This document shows positions 46,877 through 56,660 of a stretch of 64,000 nucleotides of DNA, piece after piece. Within the stretch, counting starts at the first letter, position 1, and each line of letters opens with the position of its first letter. The notes under the pieces are model-generated. The model ran no database searches, was not told the origin of the DNA, and worked only from the letters and a program-made list of their open reading frames with translations. The stretch comes from Solea solea. Its lineage: Eukaryota > Chordata > Actinopteri > Pleuronectiformes > Soleidae. The DNA lies in the NCBI RefSeq assembly GCF_958295425.1, contig NC_081142.1, positions 4,048,917 through 4,112,916 of the forward strand, read 5' to 3'. Both the position numbers and the translations under genes were made by a program.

Positions 46877-48720
46877 TGTATGTATATATTATATTTGAAA
46901 CTTCCTCTTCAAAAACTGACATGGTGCCAGTCATATGGCAAATCTTGAGGTTTGCAAATGAAAGACTGCCCCCATTTTTAAATACAGTCCATGAATACTA
47001 GTTTAATTAGTGTGTGTTGTCTACAGTGTGTGAATGATGAACGTTGACAATAGTCAATTACTGATGGTGGTAGAGGTTTAAAATCAAATTCTGCTTACTG
47101 CCCCATAAACATGCTTGGGTCATCTCTGCATTAATCCAATATGAGACGTGTAGTCAAACAGGCAGGGAGGGAGGGAGAGGGTTTGTTTAAAAGATGTGAT
47201 TTGGCATCTCTGCTCCACTGCAGGCCCCATAATCCCATTTTGCTTTTGTCTGACCGATGTAATTAATAACCTTCGGGAGAGAATTACCTTGTTTGGCAGT
47301 CTTGCAGTGACCTCGGCCTGAGATTTACATGCAACACGATCGGCTTAGCCTATCAAATTAGATTATCACAAATTGCTTGGGATTTAGTTGGCAGGCCTGA
47401 AGCTGCAAATGTTGATTTGTCACTTTTTTTCACCTGACTGAGAATTTGAACATAACAGCAAGGTGCACTTTCCCCCCTGGGTATTGTAGTCTTTGCATGA
47501 CAGCAGTTAACATAAAGATCATTAACGTGGTCCTTGTTAAAGACGCCGTTGGAGTGTGATGCCTGCAGTCATGTTAAAGGGAAACTGGTGCTGTGTGGCA
47601 TACATTAGGCAGTGTGAGCATAACCCTTTGCTTTGTTGCATATAAAGAATAATGATCCCCCATGAGACGCCTCGCCGCATGCAGAGAGATTAGCGCTTTG
47701 TTCAGCAGAGTTGTACAGAACTGGCTGCATGCGTTATTGTTTTTTCAGTTGAGCAAAAAATAAATCTGTATCAGCACAGTGTTATTTCTTCATATCCAAG
47801 CTATGAACCTCTAATATTGTAAGAATAATCTAAAGGAGAAAAGTAGTGTTGGAGTTACTGGAGTGTATTCAGGAGCTGTCCATGGTGCTGAAGAGTCTAA
47901 GCAATGGTGCATTAACATCAACCTAAAAAACACAAGTTAACTAAAACTACAACAAACAAATCAGGCCACATGAAAGTTGCCCATTAAAGAGTCTCTTTTG
48001 TAACATAGTCTCAACCACCACAAGAAAACAAGAACATCATACTATTTCTCCTATTCCTTCCCCATAATTTCACATGTCAGTGTCTCGGGATATTCTCATG
48101 TTAGCTGGCCAATTATTTTTGTACCCAGTCTACATGGATCTGTACATGAATATGACTCTTTACAAGGCAAACATGATGACAACATGACATTTGTCCTCTC
48201 TACAACTGCAAAATGAAATATCCCATCTATCAAACAAGATTTTGGATTTATGAGTGCAGTGTGGATGTTCCCAGATGACGATTCCTAAAGACCTACCTGA
48301 TCTTTAATCAATCACCACAATTCCATCTTCTTATTATTAATTTCATGATTTAAGTCAAGCGACTAAAACTAGTAGTGTATCTAATAAATTGTAAAAACTG
48401 TGTTTTGATTCGATTTTCTCCAAGAAGTAGAGTCTGAACTTGGAGTGGTGCATTTTTATTTTAAACATTGTTAAAGCAGGGAAAACAAGACTATTTGTTG
48501 AGCTTGGCACAGTTAAAAGCATGCAAAAGACCGTTAACGGTGCCTAAACAAGTTTCTTTTTTTTTCTGAAGACGATAAATGCTTATAAAACATAGATAAA
48601 CAAATGAAATTAGCATAGAAGAAACAAAAATCAGATTAGGATAAAAAGTTAATATGTCTTGTTTTCTGTGCACCACCATACAATAAACCATGAAAGCAAT
48701 TTCATTCAGTCAGCTTGTGC
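46877..48720. other. Noncoding stretch upstream of the gene; candidate conserved noncoding element
   Basis: No exon seen. At 47215-47440 the DNA is repeat-free, of balanced composition and dense in words such as GTAATTAATAACCTTCGGGA and TAGATTATCACAAATTG, the texture typical of vertebrate conserved noncoding DNA. The rest shows nothing nameable. Confidence 0.4.
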
Positions 48721-48973
48721 ACGAGCGTGCACACATACACATACACATACAAACACACCCACAAGGACTCGCATTGACTTCCATTCATTTGGACAGCCTA
48801 AACAAAGCCAGTGATATATGGAATTATGAATTGAGCAAACAAAAATGAACCAAAAAATCTAAATACATAATTGTCTTTTGTGTTCTTTTGTTTGCAATTC
48901 TGACCATGGGCGGGCCTTGGGTAGCTGCCTGCTGATTGGCTACTGAGTTTTGGAAAGACAGCTCAATTGACCA

Positions 48974-49088
48974 GAAGTAGTCACAGGGTTGGACTCGCTG
49001 TCTGAAATTTATAATTATAAGTATCTAACAGTTGTCAGATTATAAATGTTAGATACTTACAATTATTTTGTCCCCCCCGTGACTACTT
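48974..49088. mobile_element. 115-bp foldback element with nested inverted repeats
   Basis: The outer arms AAGTAGTCACAGGG (48974) and CCCGTGACTACTT (49076-49088) pair apart from one extra base. Inside them 20-bp arms with one mismatch (49011-49030 and 49047-49066, TAAGTATCTAACA/TGTTAGATACTTA) flank a 16-nt loop. Two nested inverted repeats in 115 bp suggest a small foldback transposon, perhaps part of the larger repeat that continues with CCCTAA-type words to about 49255. Confidence 0.6.
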
Positions 49089-49275
49089 ACTTAAATCTTT
49101 GCCCTAAAGTTAACCAGTTCCTAAGACATGAGGTTGTACTTAATTAATTCTACTCAATCTTACCCTTGTTGACAGATTACATTCCCTATTGATTCCCTAA
49201 CTTTAACCATGACATTAAATACCTAACCCTCAATTTTATCCTTAATCCAACTTTACCTGATGGAGTCTTCTACAG

Positions 49276-49398
49276 CAGGGTTTCTCAATCCTCGTCATGG
49301 GGACCCACTGCCCTGCATGTTTTAGGTGTGTTGTAGCAGGGAAACATCTAAAACATGCAGGGCAGAGGGGTCCCCAGGACCAGGATTGAGAAACACTG
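49276..49398. mobile_element. 123-bp hAT-like miniature element with possible 8-bp target duplication
   Basis: The ends CAGGGTTTCTCAATCC and GGATTGAGAAACACTG pair with one mismatch, and the complementarity continues inward (GGGGACCC against GGGGTCCCC, CCCTGCATGTTTTAG against CTAAAACATGCAGGG), so nearly the whole element folds on itself. The flanks TTCTACAG and CTCTATAA agree at five of eight positions and fit the hAT pattern of T at position 2 and A at position 7. No transposase. Confidence 0.72.
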
Positions 49399-49406
49399 CT
49401 CTATAA

Positions 49407-50500
49407 GGCATATAACTCAAACTGGCCATGACAAGGAATAATAATTTAAAATAAACATAAAAGTTCATACATATATAAAAACACTTTTCTTGATTTATAA
49501 ATAAAAAAGGTTCATAAAAAGGTGCATGTTGCTGTACTGAAGCACCACTAATCTATAAAGGTGTCCAAGTGGCCTATCATTATATAAAAGCTGAAACTGA
49601 TGTGATAGTGCAGATGTACTGTGTACAGAGTTATTTACTGATGACACAAATTCAAACAAACACACAAAATATCATGATTACTGTTTGGTAAAATACTGTA
49701 GAGATGCAACTCATCTCTTCAGACAAAAGAGCGAAACCTTATGATGATGATGATGATGATAGCTGAGATGACAACAAAGACGAATGACAGTCTTTTTCTA
49801 ACTTCTCTGCTTCTTTCTCACATCTCACCTTTCTCCTGTTTCTACTTCTCTGCATCCCAGAATGACTAGAGGGCATTTGAAGTACAAACAAGACAGTAAA
49901 CAAAGAGAGCGCTTATATTGATCCAGGCTTTATAGCTCTGGGTAAATGTGTTTATTTTGTGTTGCTGTTACATTATACTTAGATTAAATACATATTTGAT
50001 GTATTAGCTGGAAGTAAAAAACAATGCACTCCTCGGAAGCATCTTCTGGCTACAGTTTATTACATTTTGTTAATATCTTAATTAGGCAGAGCAAGAGAGA
50101 AATAATCCTCTGAGAGCTGGCTTCTTATAACACTGTCCAGCCACCCCTGAAACTCAGTGGAATAATTAGGCAGAGAAGAGAAATGTGTTTAATTCCTGTG
50201 AGGATTTGTGGTTTTTTAGTTTATTCCTGCCTCCTCATCTGTGGCAGCGTAACCACAGCAGCTTATATTTTTGTTTTTGTTAGCGTTTTATTTGAAGTTT
50301 TGATATTTGTGGAAACACATAAAGTACATAACAGTGGTTTTAAGGACGACCAAAAACCATCGCAGAATTCACAACAATTTGGGGACATCAGGGAGGTTGG
50401 TGTAATTGAAAAGCAGCTTATTCCTGTTTTGAAGTTTTGACTTCATGCAGTAGATTTCACTCCTTACTTGTACGTTGTCCACATACACAACCACAAGAAC
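49407..50500. other. Noncoding stretch upstream of the gene
   Basis: It contains an ATG triplet run at 49741-49760. Nothing else was recognised. Confidence 0.6.
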
Positions 50501-50504
50501 AGAT

Positions 50505-50565
50505 CATGACGTCACCCATCACATGACGTCATGTGCTATAAAGAAACCATTAACTGCGCGGGAAA
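50505..50565. promoter_or_regulatory. Paired CRE sites with TATA-like and E2F-like sites
   Basis: Two perfect CRE octamers TGACGTCA at 50507-50514 and 50524-50531 form a 10-bp inverted repeat (CATGACGTCA/TGACGTCATG). TATAAAG follows at 50537-50543 and GCGCGGGAAA, an E2F-type site, at 50556-50565. The spacing, CRE then TATA within 6 bp, is that of a CREB/ATF-responsive core promoter on the plus strand. No ORF follows: the next ATG (50566) gives a handful of codons. It may drive a noncoding RNA, act as an enhancer, or be chance inside a repeat. Confidence 0.4.
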
Positions 50566-50570
50566 ATGTT

Positions 50571-51024
50571 TACTGGTGTTATAAATTAAGTGGAAATTAG
50601 ACTTCCATTCCATTGAAAGTTACTGTAACTCAAAAAATAAAAAGATTGAATCTGAATAAAGGCTATGCACTTTCTGTCTTTGATTGATTAAATGCTTTTG
50701 TATTTTCACATTCATGCTGAATAGGTTGTTATGCAGTTCTTACATTTGTGTCCTTTCTTTTTTGCTTTTGGCTTAGTGTAGTCTATTAATAGGAAACTAA
50801 ATCTACAAAATATATTTGTCGGTACATTTTGGCTGAACCATAAAGTCTCACTTATGGCAGTAAATGTCATGCTTCAGTTCACATAAACAAAATGGTAAAG
50901 ACCTCAGCTGTGTGGGAACACACACTCAATAAACTTTGAACATTCACTACAGTCAGAGCTCTGGAGCCCAGTCGGGTGGACCAAACCACAGACATTCGCT
51001 TGAACTGCTCTACTTTTCACTTTT
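50571..51024. other. Noncoding stretch downstream of the CRE cluster
   Basis: AT-rich. ACTCAAAAAATAAAAAGATT and GAATAAAGG (about 50629-50664) resemble an A-rich retroelement end or a poly-A signal. Nothing else was recognised. Confidence 0.4.
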
Positions 51025-51225
51025 TTACTCTTATTTTAAAATGTAGTGTTCTTGTAAGTGATTGTAATGTAATGTAATGTATTTTTATGGTGGTTTTAGG
51101 TTTTCGGTCTTGGTGTTAGTGTAATTAGTGTTGTTTTGTCATCTGTAATTGGTGAGACGAAGATAAATTTCCCCCTAACTGGACAATAAAGATGCATTCC
51201 ATTCTATTGTATTCTACTCTGGAGG
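51025..51225 (+). mobile_element. LINE-like 3' UTR tail with ATTCT-type end
   Basis: It contains a TAATG run (51062-51080), then AGATAAATTTCCCCCTAACT, GGACAATAAAGATGCATTCC and degenerate ATTCT units. The same order (TTTCCCC block, AATAAAG, short-unit array) occurs at 21.2 kb with a different terminal unit. Confidence 0.55.
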
Positions 51226-52149
51226 GGGAAAAATGCATTATGGGTCATTCTTTATCAAAGAAAACTGAAAATATCTCAGGGAGTACAGACTGGCTATGTG
51301 TGATCAAAGTTAAAACACACGATGTAGACAGAGCATAATATATGTTTTTTTAGGTAAGTAAACAAACCGATTACTGTCTGTGCAGAGTGGAAATAAAGGA
51401 AAAGGTCAGCAGACAGACACAGAGGCTCACTTTCAGAACTCCCAGCTTTGTATTCATGTTTGTTTTGCAGTCTGAAATCATTTGTCCTTCCTCTCTGCAG
51501 CCTCAATCAGCCACAACAAATGTTTGTGTTCAGATTCCGACTCTTAAGAAAACCCTAACGAGTGAGTTCTGAAACAGACGTCGCTACAACATGATTCATC
51601 CTCTGGGAAACGTGAATTACCACTGAGAAACAATCTAACGGTTAGTGAGATATTGCAGTCTTGATTGCAACCCCGTGGCTTAAAATCACAATTACATTCA
51701 TTCCCACAGGTTTGCAGAATTGAACTTAAATGTGTTCAGCAGGATACAAAACATTTGCTGCAGCCCTCCTGAACACTCTGCTGCTCCCAATTAGCCTGGA
51801 AAACCTTGGGTGGGGGATTTTTTTACGAGTTACACAGACACTTTACTGAAGAACTGATGTAATTATTTAGAAAAGTAAATGGCACAGCAGCAGTTGTCAT
51901 ATGAAGAAGTCCTGTGACTAACAAATACATGTGGATTCCATATACTTCCATGTATTTAAAGACAACAAACTCAGACATTTAAAGGAATCAGAGAACATTA
52001 ACACTTTACAAATACACACACAGGCTCAGGTGACCTTGGGCAGCTAATACAATGACAAGGAAAGAATAAGAAAGAGACAGTAATGCAACAATATGGATGC
52101 AATGTTGTAAAACACAAAAGAAGAAGATGAAGACCTTGCACAGCTATTT
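51226..52149. other. Noncoding stretch upstream of the gene
   Basis: No gene or repeat recognised. Confidence 0.6.
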
Positions 52150-52480
52150 GCTTGTGATCATAGACTGAATATAAAAATGGATTTTGTCTTTAGGTTTGCT
52201 AAGTGAAGGCCAGGAACTAGGAAGGCAGTAGCAGTTGGTCACCAGGGGCCAAAAAGAACTCAATCTGAATGGAAGTCAATGGGAATATGAGCCACTTTCC
52301 TGAGGAGCTAATGGTCTCAATAGCTCGTTTCAGCTCTTCTTCAACAGCGTATGAAGTCAATCGGCACATATGAGTGGACATCAGTGTCACTGACAGTATC
52401 ATTCAATATAGGAGCCTGGTCGCGGGTGATGTCAGTGAATGTCCAGCCGCACAAACTCACACAGCACTGCACAAATCTCA
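52150..52480. repeat. Dispersed fish repeat, copy 1 (AGGAGCCTGGTCGCGGGTGA)
   Basis: It contains GGTCACCAGGGGCC, GAATGGAAGTCAATGGGAAT, TCAGTGTCACTGACAGTATC and ATAGGAGCCTGGTCGCGGGT. The last two match 54820-54875 in order. No coding potential. Confidence 0.5.
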
Positions 52481-54600
52481 AGGCTTCACAAATAGTAGTT
52501 TGTTCTGAAAGCGGAAAAATTACATCCATTATTTATGCTATACTATATGCTAATAAACAATGCTGCAGTAGTCTATGATACAACCAAACTCACTGCCATG
52601 TCACTGTGTTTTTACTGGTGGTTTTCTTTAGAGTGAGGAATATATGCTATTGTAGAAGTGTACACCTCAAAGAACATTTCAAACAAGGTCAATGTTAAAA
52701 GCATTTTTGTGTGTGTGGCTCACAGATAGACAAACTATGTTGGTGGTTTATGTAAGGGTCACATCTGCAGTTTTAGAACCAACAGCATTAACAACAAACT
52801 GCGTCCTCTGCATGAATGATGTAGCGAGTGACACACGGAATAAAGGCAGGAGAGGCAGACAAAGAATGGAGTGATGCTGGTGTTTAAGGCTCTGAAGCAA
52901 AGCAAACCTGAGACGCTGTAAATGAGGGCGTAATGAAGCTGTGCAGGTGGGGACAGGTGATGGATAATGAATGAAGGTGAGAGCAGAGGAGACGAGAGGC
53001 CAATAGCCAGGAAGACCAACCACATGATTTCTGACTGACGAGGCAGGGAGCAGAGGAGGTTGGGTCTGATATTTAATGATGTTCTCAGGCAAGGTGTGAT
53101 GGTAGAACAAAGGAGAGATGTGCTAAAATGATACAACAGTAAAATCCAGCACCAATAACCAATTAATTTCTGCTAAAACTAACCTCAAGACCAATGTTCT
53201 AGCAGCAGTCTTAATAGCAGAACATAATAACGTAGTCCAGCTCCATGGAACTAAATCAACCCCTCTAACACCCCTCTATGTTCATGTATATGGTAAAGAA
53301 CAAGAGTGCAGTCAAAAGTTCACTCACAAATTATGAAGAGGTCATACTGAAACTACCTATATTCTATTCTATTATTCTATTCTATTCTGAAAGCTTTGTG
53401 CTGAACCGTATGCACAATATGTACATTGTCATAAATCATCAATCACAGCACCTCCCAAAATCAGTGACGGTGTCCCCCATCTGTCTCGTTGGTTGACATA
53501 GAAAATGTGATCAAAGAAAATCCATGCCTAAAACCTTGAATATACTCAGCGGTGTTTTCCCTGGTAGCAGACGATGTCAGTTGTAAAGAAAATCAAAGAT
53601 GATAAAAGAACAAAATGAAACAAACAGGCATCAAAATACCAAAAAACAGCGACTTAAATGAAGCAAATAAAAAATAGTCCTACCCCCTTGTTTTCCTTCT
53701 TTATTTCCTTCTTTTTTTTTTAAAGTCAAACATGCAAACTTTCCCTCTATTTAGGTTTATTTTCGTGTTATTAAAGTAGTCGACTTTTACACATAAGTGA
53801 TGCACCTCTGCTCGTCGGCACAGACACGGTTCCAAACAACAGCTGTGTGCAGGGAGACGATGGCAAGATCAAAGGCTGCATCCTGCAGTCTGGTTATATT
53901 ACAAATGAAAGCTTCAATGTATGCAGCCTTGTCAGCGTTGACACAGAGACCCTTTTCTCTCCAGAGAGTAACATATCCAGACTCTGTCATTGTTCAGCAT
54001 GACTACAGTCGCCACTACAATCCACCACTTGCTACTTGTCACCAAAAAGTGGAGTGGGACTCCTTCAAACCCCTGCACACAAGAAGTACTCACTGTTACA
54101 ATGAAACAGACAGAGGACAGACAGCAGCAGGAGAGACAAACAAATGCTGGCTCCTTTGAGCAAATAATGCAGCAAAGTTTGGTAATAAGACAGGAGTAAG
54201 ATGAGATTTCACATGAGACTTTCTTTCAATTTTTTTTTTCTATAAAGTCTGTCACCCAAAACAAATCATCTAACTATTTTCTGATTTACAATAAGTCGGC
54301 GATTTGTGGAATTTGGTTGTGCAAACCGTTTCTCAAAGGGATTAGAAAGTAACAGCTGCTATTACTGAATTACCTCAAAAGGTTTTCTGTTTTAGTCAGC
54401 TACAAATCTCCCACTAATGCTCCAAACAAAATGCAGCTAAACTAAACATAATTTGTGATAGATTAAATTATTATGTGTAATCACATAATGAAAGGACAAC
54501 TTATGACCTGCGCTTGAACAGTATTATGAACATTTTAGCTTGTTGTTGTGGTCGACTGGCTACGGTTTTGCTTTGGTTCAGTCGGAATGCTCTCAAAGCT
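52481..54600. other. Noncoding stretch upstream of the gene
   Basis: It contains an ATTCT pentanucleotide array (53361-53389) and a poly-T run near 54230. The overlapping open frames at 52748-53136 (minus) have no recognisable domain. No exon was found. Confidence 0.5.
53361..53389. repeat. (ATTCT)n array
   Basis: Five degenerate ATTCT units, one short. Directly visible. Confidence 0.85.
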
Positions 54601-54682
54601 GTTGTGCTTTCATCTCAGTGCAATAGTCGGAACCAAAACAACGCCATTGTGGCAGGAAGTAATGCAGTTAAAATCCATACAA

Positions 54683-54698
54683 CTGGTATATATACCAG
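54683..54698. repeat. Perfect 16-bp palindrome
   Basis: CTGGTATATATACCAG reads the same on both strands. Its role is unknown. Confidence 0.9.
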
Positions 54699-54819
54699 GA
54701 TGTACGTCAGGGAACTTGTCTCTTCACCAGTTGTATTCATAAAAACTGAAAATGGTGCTGAAATATGTATATACATACATATACTTAGACATGGACAATA
54801 ACATACAGCCCATAGGGAC

Positions 54820-54875
54820 ACCAGTGTGACTGACAGCTAATAGGAGCCTGGTTACAGGTGGTGCCAGTTGCAGAA
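54820..54875. repeat. Dispersed fish repeat, copy 2 (AGGAGCCTGGTTACAGGTGG)
   Basis: CCAGTGTGACTGACAGCTAA and TAGGAGCCTGGTTACAGGTG match 52380-52440, with a gap of about seven bases. Confidence 0.5.
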
Positions 54876-56162
54876 CATCAATATGGTGCCAGCAAAATCG
54901 CAGATCTGAATACTTAAAATGAAAATTCTGATTCTTACAGGTGACGTCACGACTGCCTGCTACTTGGCATTGTGAAAACATAACTTGGTCATTGGGGAAA
55001 CTTTTAGAACGTAGCAGCAAAGTATTCCTGTAGTGAACGTAGGAGAAACTAATTGCCATTACACTTTACAGTTTTAATATCATAATGACAAGTTTAAGGC
55101 GAAGGTTTGTCTATTTCTGCTTTAAAAATTCCAAACTTCAAACTCATATGTTAACGAATTGCTTTTTTGACAACACAGCTCTTGCATTGTTTACTGCTGT
55201 CTTGTTGTGAAATCTTCAATATCACCACTGATCACACACATTTTTAAATAGCACGTTCTAAAATAAATGGTCACATTAAAAGAAAAACAGAGGGAGACTA
55301 AATGTTCACTGTGATGGACTGTTAAGTAGCAAATTAAAGTTACGGGCCACGACCAGCATACACAATTTGTAGTTAATAGACTGAAAATGCAAAACCACCA
55401 GGTTGTTCCTTTAATGGTACAGTATCAAAAATCCTATAGATTTATTGTCACACCTCCTTGAGTATATTTCTTTTTAAATGAACGAGGCAAAGCTTTACTG
55501 AGCAGTACTAAAACAGTTATATGTCTTTTAATGGAGCCAACTCTTTTGTCTCTCCCTACAGTCAGTCAACAACACTCCAGTAGCCCTGATATAAATCAAC
55601 ATAATGAGGCATAAATCAGCATTAATTAGCATATGGGTTGTGGGCAAGCAGTAAGATACATAATTGCGCATGACATATATTCTCCATTATCGACTCACTC
55701 ACTCACTCACACACACACACACACACACAAACAGTAGCACAGCAATCACCACCTCATCTCTCCCTCTGCTTCTCTTTGCCAGCTCATCATTATTGACAGT
55801 CGGTGTACTGTACTGTGCGACTTCTACAAATCACAGGCAGCAGCACAGGGAGCCAGATGGACGACGCCTGCCACTGCTTAGTGCTGAAGAGGAACTGGCC
55901 ACTGACTCTGAGGGAGAGGGCCGGAAAACTGATCACAGAAACAGAGTGATATGTTGCAGAGTTAAGGAAGGCAACACCAGGGAGCGTTTAGCATCAACTC
56001 CCTTCTCTGTGAAGGAACATGTAGCACAGTTCGACTCTACTGAATCACAGAAAGAACAATGTGGAAGTGCCTCTCTCTCATATCTAATACTAATATCACA
56101 GCCTTGAGTATCCATTGATGTCAATCAGTCTGACAGCGTCATTTACAATAAATAAATAAAAA
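54876..56162. other. Noncoding stretch upstream of the gene
   Basis: It contains the CACT/CA tract at 55693-55729. A plus-strand open frame near 55840-55930 includes EPDGRRLPLLSAEEELATD, an acidic, protein-like run, but no start, splice pair or known domain supports it as an exon. Confidence 0.45.
55693..55729. repeat. Compound CACT and CA microsatellite
   Basis: About four CACT units directly followed by ten CA units. Directly visible. Confidence 0.95.
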
Positions 56163-56623
56163 GGCACACACGGTGGTGCAGTGGCTGGCACTGTTGCCAT
56201 GCAGCAAAAAGACAACTGAGTCAAACCTGTGAGAGAAAATTCTAATCTTCAGTCAACTTAAGTTGAATTACACACATATTCTTATAAGCAGACCTGTTGT
56301 ATAATATTAACAGCCATAAACTATGATAGCTAGATACCAAGATGCCAGGCATCTGGATCTGATACACCATCTCAAGTCTTACTAACTATATAATATTATG
56401 TATCAGACCTGGCACACTGCTCACCAGAATCTGTGATGATGCCTCACTGTTGAGATGTCAGGCCTTGTCTCAGTTCTGCTCAGATCTGAGCTCTGTCTTC
56501 AGAAAACCTTTCACCTTAACTCATCACTGACTCCAGAGGATCCATCATTGGTCATCTCACCTGATAATCAAAAATCTCCATAACAGAACCAAGGGCCTTT
56601 CTGCATGAGGTTTGCATGTTCTC

Positions 56624-56658
<35 letters not shown>

Positions 56659-56660
56659 CA
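56163..56660 (+). mobile_element. tRNA-derived SINE split by unrelated sequence
   Basis: The head at 56169-56235 (CGGTGGTGCAGTGGCTGGCA, then CTGTTGCCATGCAGC) and the body at 56590-56628 (AAGGGCCTTTCTGCATGAGG, then TTTGCATGTTCTCCC) are adjacent in the complete copy at 33.2 kb. Here about 350 bp of other DNA separate them. The body then runs straight into a GT tract (56626-56658) where the usual GTGTGTGTGGGTTTTCTCC part would be. Confidence 0.6.
56626..56658. repeat. (GT)n microsatellite inside SINE body
   Basis: Sixteen GT units replacing the short GTGTGTG run normally found at this point of the SINE. Directly visible. Confidence 0.95.

Noticed and set aside
52748..53136. Overlapping 120- and 125-residue minus-strand frames
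   Set aside because: Both frames cover the same DNA with no known domain or splice signals; likely chance open frames in purine-rich DNA.
55664..56107. 147-residue open frame, the longest in the window
   Set aside because: It begins in CACT/CA microsatellite DNA, lacks a plausible start, splice pair or domain, and ends without context. Only a short acidic stretch looks protein-like.
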